Source of the DNA: Phycisphaerae bacterium
GTDB lineage: Bacteria; Planctomycetota; Phycisphaerae; UBA1845
Direction: 5' to 3'
Length of the DNA: 40,701 nucleotides
Assembly: GCA_029260135.1 (NCBI GenBank)
Contig: JAJDDV010000065.1
Coordinates: 1-40,701, forward strand
The notes below the pieces were generated by a model. That model did no database searches, had not been told where the DNA came from, and saw only the letters and a list, made by a program, of their open reading frames with translations. Below are positions 7,093 to 13,438 of the stretch, piece by piece; the stretch's first letter is position 1, and each line of letters opens with the position of its first letter. The position numbers and the translations under genes are program-made.

Positions 7093-7515
7093 ATGCTGCA
7101 ACGACTGGTTATCTTCTTGCTCACCGTAACGCTCGCCAGCGGGGAGCTGATCCCCGCGTACACTGGCAGTTCAGATTCCCAAGCCACGGCGGCCGTCACG
7201 GGCGTCGACGGTCGCGTGGACGACGCCCCGGAAACGGATCGTGGGTCTGACGAGGACCGTGGCGGCGAGAGCCCGTCGCAGGGTTCGATGGGGGCGCCGG
7301 CGGCGGTTGTTGAGCGCGCCACGCGTGCCACTCAGGCGTCACTGATGGCGAAGATCACCGCGCGGGCGCTGGATCGCCGGACGTTTGTTCCGGCGGACTC
7401 CCGGTCGGGGCACGATTCCATCGGGCGCGTCTCGTGTGACGGATTGGAGAGGGCCCGGTCTTTGGCGGTTGTGGCAACGCCGGTTCGAAGTCACGCCCCC
7501 CCCCACACGTCCTGA
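7093..7515 (+). CDS. Small secreted protein, function unknown
   Basis: The predicted protein has 140 residues. MLQRLVIFLLTVTLASG is a short signal peptide with Arg4 and a hydrophobic core; the rest is hydrophilic, rich in Ser, Asp, Arg and Ala, and looks disordered. I recognise no domain. It follows a strong promoter candidate and a perfect inverted repeat, which argues that it is real. It ends 114 bp before secDF. In many bacteria yajC precedes secD, but this protein does not look like YajC: there is no single central helix followed by a basic domain. Confidence 0.5.
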   Translation: MLQRLVIFLLTVTLASGELIPAYTGSSDSQATAAVTGVDGRVDDAPETDRGSDEDRGGESPSQGSMGAPAAVVERATRATQASLMAKITARALDRRTFVPADSRSGHDSIGRVSCDGLERARSLAVVATPVRSHAPPHTS

Positions 7516-7629
7516 AGCCGATATTGACTCCAGGGCGACTGCGGTGCGCCCTGTCTTGCTTATCTACTGACGACTTGAACGATCTTTGCCCGGCGCGGGC
7601 GCGCCGATTTCCGGAGTTAGAGAAAAACG

Positions 7630-10600
7630 ATGAATGATCCTAACCGATTGATGAAGTGGCTGCTTGTCATCACGATGGTGGTCCTCGGCCTGCTTGTCTT
7701 GTACCCCCCGCAGGAGAAGCTCAAAGGCGGAATTGACCTCGTCGGCGGGACGTGCCTGTTGTTCGAGGTGGACACGACGGGTCTTACGGCCGAACAGGTC
7801 CGTGTCGGGGGAGGTCTTTCGACGCGCGTCATGAGCATTCTCAAGGAGCGCGTGGATCCGAAGGGTCAGTTGAACTTGGAGTGGCGTCCCGTCGGATTGA
7901 CGCGGATCGAGGTTCGGATGCCGCGTCCTCCGCGCCAAGCGCTCGAACGGCGCCAGGCGTATGAGTCGACGTTGGATTTGCTGAAAGCGAAGAACCTGAC
8001 GCGTTTCGCGATCGAATCGGCGCTCAATGCGCCGGACGCCGATCGCGATGTGCAGCTCGACGCGCTGCACCGAGGTATCACGGAACGAGAGGCCTTGGTC
8101 GTCACTCTTCGTGACGCTTTCGATACATACAAGAACTCGGAGGCGAATTCGGAAGCCGCGACGATTGAAACGGCTTCGCAGGAATACGAAACCGCGATGG
8201 GCGCGCTTCTGGCGACGTCGATGCCGATTAACCGGTTGACGGACGTTCTGGCGCTTCCGAAGAGCGAAAAACGGGACGACCTGCTGGATCGGCTCCGCGA
8301 GGAGTTTCCGTCGTACGACGCCGGAAGCTCGGCGTCTGGTGATGGTCTGCGGATTACGGGCGCGGTGAAGGCGTACGACGCGTGGGCCAAGAACAAGGCG
8401 GACCTCGAGGACCCTTCGGATCTGAAGAATCGGCTCAAGGGTGCCGGTGTTCTGGAGTTCCGGATTCTCGCCGGGCGAGACCCCACCGCGCCGGAATTCA
8501 CGCAAGCCCCCAACGATCCTGGACTGCGTCAGCCGGTCAGCAAGTACATCGACCAGCTCAAACAGTATGGACCGCGTCACAAGGCGGGTGATCGTTACTC
8601 GTGGTTCACGATCGGCGACGTGCTGCGGTTCCTGCACATCGATTCGCTGGAGGACTTCGAGAAAGCCAAAGCCAATCCGAACGGCGCAGTGGTCGAGGAG
8701 TACGCCGGGCAGTATTACGTGCTGGCGCACGCGGATTCGGCGTACGGACTGCTTCGGAGTCGCAAGCAGCAGCGAAGTTGGTCACTTCGTGAGGCGTATC
8801 CGGATCGCAACATGATGACGGGCGAGAACGTGGTTTCGTTCCGTCTTGATCCGCGCGGCGGACAACGGTTCGGCGAACTGACGGGCAACAACGTCCAGCG
8901 CCAACTCTGTATCATGCTGGACAACAAGGCGATGTCCCACGCCACGATCAACGAGCGGATCACAACGAGCTGTCAGATCAGCGGCGGATTCACGCAGGAT
9001 CAGGTTCAGAACCTCGTTCGGATCCTGGAAGCGGGATCTCTTCCGGCGCGGCTGCGCGAGACGCCGCTGATGGAGAACACGATCGGTCCGAGCCTGGGCG
9101 AGAGCAACCGGACGAAAGGTCTTCGGGCGGCGATCGTCGGCACGGTCGCGGTTGCGTTCTTCGTGCTGGTGTACTACGGAGTCGCGGGCGGCGGGATGGT
9201 GAATCTGGCGTTGGCGCTGAATCTCCTGTTCGTACTGAGCATTATGGCGCTGTTGCAGGCGACGTTCACGCTTCCGGGAATCGCCGGTTTGATCTTGACG
9301 GTGGGGATGGCCGTCGACGCGAACGTGCTGATTTTCGAGCGTATTCGCGAGGAGCGTGGGCGTGGTGTGATCTTCCGTCGGGCGCTCAATGCCGGATATG
9401 ACAAAGCGTTCTCGACGATTATGGACGCCAACGTGACGACGCTGCTGACGTGCGTGATTCTCGGGTTCGTGGGTAGTGAAGAGGTCAAAGGATTTGCGAT
9501 CACGCTGGGGATCGGAATCTCCACGAGCATGTTCACGTCGCTGTTTGTCACGCGGTTGGTCTTCAACACGCTGATCGCCAAGAAGATGCTGAACGATCTC
9601 TCGATGCGGAAGATCATCGGTGTTCCGACGGTCGACTGGCTTGCGCTGCGGCGTGTGTTCTGGCCGATCTCGATCGTCGCCTCGGTCTCAGGCATCGCGT
9701 TGTTCGTCGGATTGAGCGTCCGGTCCACGGAGCGCATGTTCGACATCGAGTTTCTCGGCGGTACGAGTCTTCAAGTGGACTTGAAGCCGAACGAGGGGAT
9801 GTCGGATGAGGAGATGGACGACGCCATACGGGATGACGGCGGTTCGTCGCCTTCCGCGGTCACGTGGCTTCGCACGGCCGCGGATCGCCTCGCGGGTGCG
9901 ACCAGCGCGGACGGGGAGATTCCCGGTCAGTTCACGATGCGTTCGACCGAGCTGACGGGTGAGCAGTTGGGGGTCCTGATGCGAACGGCTATTGAAACGA
10001 AACTGGCCCGTGACGGCATCCGTACGAGTGCGCACGAAGCGGTGTTCGACGGCAAGCCTGGTGCTCTCACGCTGGCGTCTTTCCGTGAGGGGATCGCCCA
10101 AGCCGGTGACTATGCTCGAGCGGCGGCGGGCCGGCTGCGCGGGGCACGGGTACAGAGCGTCGGAGACGATTCGCAGGAGCAGGCGAGTGGTCGATCGTTC
10201 GAGATCGTCACGGTCGAAACGAATCGGGAGGTCGTTCAAGCGGCGGTTCTGGCCGCCTTGGGCGATAAGCTCGCGATCCAGCAGGCCGTAACGTTTACGA
10301 CGGCGACGGACACGGAGTTGACGATGGAGCCGTTCTTCGTCGTTGAAGCGAACGACCACTATCTGACGGATGTGGTCGGCGGCGACGCTCCGTTCGATGT
10401 TCGCCGCTACCGCGGCGGCGCGGCGGTCGTGGTGGAGCTGGACCCGTCCGAGGAGCCGGTCGCGGTCGCGGAACTGGAGCGTCGCATACGCGAAGTGGGT
10501 CTGCAGCCGGAGTTCGAGCAGGTTCACACGCGCGACTCGGCGATCTTCCCACTCGGCGATCCTCGTCGCCTATCCGACGGGGAGACGGGGTATCAGCGGT

Positions 10601-11472
10601 TCGCCATTCTGGGGATTGATGAGGCGTTGCTCTATGAAGACGATCCGGCGCAATGGACGGACTCCCTGGCGAAGCCGTTGCTCTCACTGGTGGAGGCGTC
10701 ACTGGGTCAGGAGAAGTCGCTCTCGAAAGTGATTCAATTCGCGGCACCGATTGCGGAACAAACGCGTTCCCGGGCGGTGTTTGCGATCGTGCTCGCGCTG
10801 GGGGCCATCGTCTCGTATCTGTGGCTTCGATTCGGTACGAAGGAGTATGGTCTTGCGGCGATCGTGGCGTTGGTCCACGATGTGAGTATCACGCTGGGGC
10901 TGGTGGCGGTCACGCAGTTCGTGGCGAACACGGTCTTCGGTGATGCGCTGCTGGTTCGTGACGCGTTCCGGATCGACCTACCGATGATCGCGGCGGTGCT
11001 GACGGTGATTGGCTACAGTCTGAACGACACGATCGTGGTTTTCGACCGCATCCGCGAGAACAAGGGGCGGGTCGACTCGCTCAACCCGCGTGTGATCAAC
11101 GGCAGCATCAACCAGACGCTGTCGCGGACGTTACTGACATCGATCACGACGTTTATCGTGGTTTCGGTTCTGTACGTCTCCGGCGGGTCGGGCGTCCACG
11201 GATTCGCCTTCGCGTTGATCATCGGCGTTCTCGTGGGAACGTATAGCTCGATCGGTGTGGCGACGCCGCTGCTGTATCGTCCTCGCCTGTTGAACTCCGT
11301 CGTTGCGTTGATCGCGGCGTTACTGGCGTTGGGCGTGGTGTTCGGCAGCATTGATGACTCCACGTGGCGATGGGTTCTTTCGGGATTGACGGTCATCGTG
11401 TTGGCAGGGCTGCTGGTTCGAATACGTCGGGGGCCGGCGTATGACGGTTCGGGTGCCGCGCTGGCGGCGTAA
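7630..11472 (+). CDS. secDF: Fused SecD-SecF protein-export translocase subunit
   Basis: One 1280-residue protein carries SecD then SecF; together they use the proton gradient to pull proteins off SecYEG on the outer side of the membrane. SecD part: first helix (about 9-26), GGIDLVGG (33-40), a periplasmic region to about 495 including TGENVVSFRLD, then a five-helix block with GMAVDANVLIFERIREE near 560. SecF part: a helix from about 670, EFLGGTSLQVDL near 707, then a periplasmic region of about 330 residues, far longer than the roughly 100 residues of E. coli SecF, and a helix block from about 1040 with YSLNDTIVVFDRIRENKG. Two extra hydrophobic segments end the protein (about 1220-1270). GGAG lies 13 nt before the ATG. 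Fused SecDF is known in Bacillus and planctomycetes, but most are 750-1100 residues, so this one is large. Confidence 0.95.
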   Translation: MNDPNRLMKWLLVITMVVLGLLVLYPPQEKLKGGIDLVGGTCLLFEVDTTGLTAEQVRVGGGLSTRVMSILKERVDPKGQLNLEWRPVGLTRIEVRMPRPPRQALERRQAYESTLDLLKAKNLTRFAIESALNAPDADRDVQLDALHRGITEREALVVTLRDAFDTYKNSEANSEAATIETASQEYETAMGALLATSMPINRLTDVLALPKSEKRDDLLDRLREEFPSYDAGSSASGDGLRITGAVKAYDAWAKNKADLEDPSDLKNRLKGAGVLEFRILAGRDPTAPEFTQAPNDPGLRQPVSKYIDQLKQYGPRHKAGDRYSWFTIGDVLRFLHIDSLEDFEKAKANPNGAVVEEYAGQYYVLAHADSAYGLLRSRKQQRSWSLREAYPDRNMMTGENVVSFRLDPRGGQRFGELTGNNVQRQLCIMLDNKAMSHATINERITTSCQISGGFTQDQVQNLVRILEAGSLPARLRETPLMENTIGPSLGESNRTKGLRAAIVGTVAVAFFVLVYYGVAGGGMVNLALALNLLFVLSIMALLQATFTLPGIAGLILTVGMAVDANVLIFERIREERGRGVIFRRALNAGYDKAFSTIMDANVTTLLTCVILGFVGSEEVKGFAITLGIGISTSMFTSLFVTRLVFNTLIAKKMLNDLSMRKIIGVPTVDWLALRRVFWPISIVASVSGIALFVGLSVRSTERMFDIEFLGGTSLQVDLKPNEGMSDEEMDDAIRDDGGSSPSAVTWLRTAADRLAGATSADGEIPGQFTMRSTELTGEQLGVLMRTAIETKLARDGIRTSAHEAVFDGKPGALTLASFREGIAQAGDYARAAAGRLRGARVQSVGDDSQEQASGRSFEIVTVETNREVVQAAVLAALGDKLAIQQAVTFTTATDTELTMEPFFVVEANDHYLTDVVGGDAPFDVRRYRGGAAVVVELDPSEEPVAVAELERRIREVGLQPEFEQVHTRDSAIFPLGDPRRLSDGETGYQRFAILGIDEALLYEDDPAQWTDSLAKPLLSLVEASLGQEKSLSKVIQFAAPIAEQTRSRAVFAIVLALGAIVSYLWLRFGTKEYGLAAIVALVHDVSITLGLVAVTQFVANTVFGDALLVRDAFRIDLPMIAAVLTVIGYSLNDTIVVFDRIRENKGRVDSLNPRVINGSINQTLSRTLLTSITTFIVVSVLYVSGGSGVHGFAFALIIGVLVGTYSSIGVATPLLYRPRLLNSVVALIAALLALGVVFGSIDDSTWRWVLSGLTVIVLAGLLVRIRRGPAYDGSGAALAA

Positions 11473-11522
11473 GGAAATTGGTCGTGAACACCGGGCGTTG
11501 GCCGCTCCCCGGCGTTGCGTTC

Positions 11523-11544
11523 ACCGGTTGAAAACCCGGTGCCA
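11523..11544. repeat. Short dispersed-type palindrome ACCGGTT...AACCCGGT
   Basis: ACCGGTTGAAAACCCGGT forms a short hairpin followed by GCCAC. It resembles planctomycete intergenic repeats but occurs once here. Confidence 0.4.
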
Positions 11545-11577
11545 CACCGGAGGCGCTGTCGACCGCCTCGCTGTGGC

Positions 11578-11605
11578 CATGCCCGCGCCTTCGGCTTGGG
11601 CATGG
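11578..11605 (-). repeat. Dispersed palindrome, family B, copy 2
   Basis: The reverse complement matches 4054-4081 at 27 of 28 positions (A for C in the centre). Ends CATGCCC and GGGCATG pair. GCACCC follows it, as it precedes copy 1, hinting that A- and B-type elements travel together. Confidence 0.7.
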
Positions 11606-11751
11606 CACCCGAACGCGGGAACGCCTGGATGAAGCCTCGCCCTCCCGCTGATGCGAGATGGTAACGGCAGGTCAACCGTCCGCCTAGCGGCGGGCGAACG
11701 ATCTGCCCTTGGTGGGTTGGCGTCAAGTTGTGCCCGGACTCGTCCGGCGAC

Positions 11752-11772
11752 TGGTCCGCACTGCGGCCCCTA
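11752..11772. repeat. Family C palindrome, diverged copy
   Basis: TGGTCCGCACTGCGGCCCC followed by TA differs at two positions from the start of the copy at 4933-4955. GGTCCGC still partly pairs with GCGGCC. Confidence 0.5.
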
Positions 11773-11790
11773 ATGTTTGCTGTGACAGGG

Positions 11791-11809
11791 CACTGCTGAC
11801 ACAGCAGTG
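11791..11809. repeat. Perfect 8-bp palindrome CACTGCTG-ACA-CAGCAGTG
   Basis: Arms 11791-11798 and 11802-11809 are perfectly complementary around ACA. GGCAC follows. The ACA loop is shared with family C, so the families may be related by structure. Confidence 0.5.
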
Positions 11810-11900
11810 GCACCGTGAACCGCTTCGACCTCCGGCATCCTAGGTTCACGCGGCGGAGGCCAGCAGGCTAGGAAGCGCACCGTTCAAAGGGCACGTGAAT

Positions 11901-11922
11901 GGTCCGCACAACGGATGCTACG
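11901..11922. repeat. Family C palindrome, diverged copy
   Basis: GGTCCGCACAACGGATGCTA followed by CG matches the start and the CTACG end of the copy at 4933-4955 with a few substitutions in the right arm that weaken pairing. Confidence 0.5.
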
Positions 11923-11939
11923 TGGCTGAGCACGGGAGA

Positions 11940-11967
11940 TCGCGCAGGCTGAAGCCTGCGGCTCGGG
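11940..11967 (-). repeat. Dispersed palindrome, family D, copy 1
   Basis: The reverse complement reads CCCGAGCCGCAGGCTTCAGC then CTGCGCGA. CGCAGGCT pairs with AGCCTGCG around TC. It matches 39061-39088 at 25 of 28 positions, and two of the three differences compensate each other in the stem. Confidence 0.65.
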
Positions 11968-12007
11968 ATGTGGTGGTGTCCGCTTGGGGGGTTGATCGCT
12001 GTCCGGT

Positions 12008-13438
12008 ATGCGTCGATCGATACGTTCAGATTGTTCCCGACAGGGCCCGGCGGGTCGCGCGTCGAAGCGAGCGGGCGCGCAGGCGTTTCGCGAGGACGGT
12101 TCGCATGAGCCGGAGCGGGCGGTGCTTGTCGGGGTCCTCCTTCCCGACTCCAAAGTGGATCTGAGTCGTCCTCTGGACGAACTCGAGGCGCTGGCGCGAT
12201 CGGCGGGTGCTGAGGTTCTCGATTCTCTGGTTCAGAAGCGCATGCGTCTGGCGGCGGCGTGCGCGCTGGGCAAGGGGAAGCTGGCAGAACTGGTCGAGCG
12301 CTGCGAAGACGTCCAAGCGGACGTCGTCATATTCGATAATGATCTGACGCCGCGCCAGATTCGTGGTCTCGAAAAGGCCGTTGAATGCAAGGTGATCGAT
12401 CGGAGCGAGTTGATCCTGGACATCTTCGCATCTCGGGCGAAGACGCACGAGGCGAAGCTTCAGGTTGAACTGGCACAGTTGCAGTATACGGCGCCTCGCC
12501 TTCGAGGGATGTGGACTCATCTCGAGCGCATCGCCGGGGCGGGCGGCGCGACGGCGGCTGGGACCGTCGGCGGCGTCGGGACGCGCGGTCCGGGTGAGCG
12601 TCAAATCGAGGTGGACCGGCGGATCGTGCGGGATCGGATCACCTATTTGACGAAGACGATCGGCGATATCGATCAGCGGAAGCAGCAGGAAGTCCGGTCG
12701 CGGGGCGATTGTTTCACGGTATCGCTGGTGGGGTATACCAACTCGGGAAAGAGCACGTTGATGAACCGGCTGACGGGCGCCGAACGGTATGCGGCGGATC
12801 AGCTTTTCGCGACGCTTGATACGAAGACGATCACGTGGGACCTCGGTGATCGATGCACGGTTCTGCTGAGCGATACCGTCGGGTTCGTTCGAGATATTCC
12901 TCACCATCTGGTCGCCTCGTTTCGGGCGACGTTGGAGGAGGCGATCCATGCCGACTTGCTGCTGCACGTGGTGGACGTTTCATCGCCCACGGCGTGGCAG
13001 CAGGTCGAGGCGGTGGACGGGGTGCTCAATGAGCTCGGGTGCGGGGACGTGCCGCAGCTTGTTCTTCTGAACAAGATGGATGTGGCCAATGATCTCTCCA
13101 TTGCGGAGATGCTCTCGTGCCATCGCCCGATGTCGCAGCGGATTTCGGCGTTGACGGGCGACGGGCTGGAGACGTTGGTCGACGAAGTGAAACGTCATGT
13201 TCGCTCGAACAGCGTGTTTGTTACGATTCACGCGCCGCACACGGCGGGGAAGCTTCTGGGCGAGATCGACCGCATCGCGGAGGTGATCGACCGGCGGTAT
13301 GCGTCTGACGGCGTGGAGATGGACATTCGTATTGACCGCGCACAACTCGATCAGCTCCGGGGGCGTTATGACGCGCTGCGAATCGAGGGCGAGGGGTCTT
13401 CGGCGCCAAACGGCATGGATGATCATGAGGTGCTCTAG
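12008..13438 (+). CDS. hflX: GTPase HflX
   Basis: The protein has 476 residues, normal for HflX with a short extra N-terminus. HflX is a ribosome-associated GTPase that splits stalled or heat-damaged 70S particles. The N-terminal nucleotide-binding-like domain starts near ERAVLVGVLLP (about 37) and contains LGKGKLAEL and DNDLTPRQIRGLE. The glycine-rich linker has GTRGPGERQIEVDRR. The GTPase domain shows G1 GYTNSGKST (242-250), G3 DTVGF followed by RDIPH, and G4 NKMD, all intact. The ATG at 12008 has only a distant G-run upstream; no better in-frame start precedes the conserved part except a GTG near 12122, which would cut into it. The stop overlaps the start of the next gene by 14 nt, suggesting coupled translation. 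Confidence 0.95.
   Translation: MRRSIRSDCSRQGPAGRASKRAGAQAFREDGSHEPERAVLVGVLLPDSKVDLSRPLDELEALARSAGAEVLDSLVQKRMRLAAACALGKGKLAELVERCEDVQADVVIFDNDLTPRQIRGLEKAVECKVIDRSELILDIFASRAKTHEAKLQVELAQLQYTAPRLRGMWTHLERIAGAGGATAAGTVGGVGTRGPGERQIEVDRRIVRDRITYLTKTIGDIDQRKQQEVRSRGDCFTVSLVGYTNSGKSTLMNRLTGAERYAADQLFATLDTKTITWDLGDRCTVLLSDTVGFVRDIPHHLVASFRATLEEAIHADLLLHVVDVSSPTAWQQVEAVDGVLNELGCGDVPQLVLLNKMDVANDLSIAEMLSCHRPMSQRISALTGDGLETLVDEVKRHVRSNSVFVTIHAPHTAGKLLGEIDRIAEVIDRRYASDGVEMDIRIDRAQLDQLRGRYDALRIEGEGSSAPNGMDDHEVL

Larger units (their letters stand above)
11473..12007. other. 535-bp gene-free spacer packed with short palindromes
   Basis: I see no gene between secDF and hflX. Reading frames are short and lack domains. 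The spacer holds at least six distinct short palindromes, listed separately, three of which match repeats elsewhere in the window. The promoter of hflX must lie here, but I could not pick a convincing one. Confidence 0.7.

Noticed and set aside
7516-7629. A yajC-like gene expected before secD
   Set aside because: The preceding small gene is a signal-peptide protein with a disordered body, and the 114-bp gap is too short for yajC.
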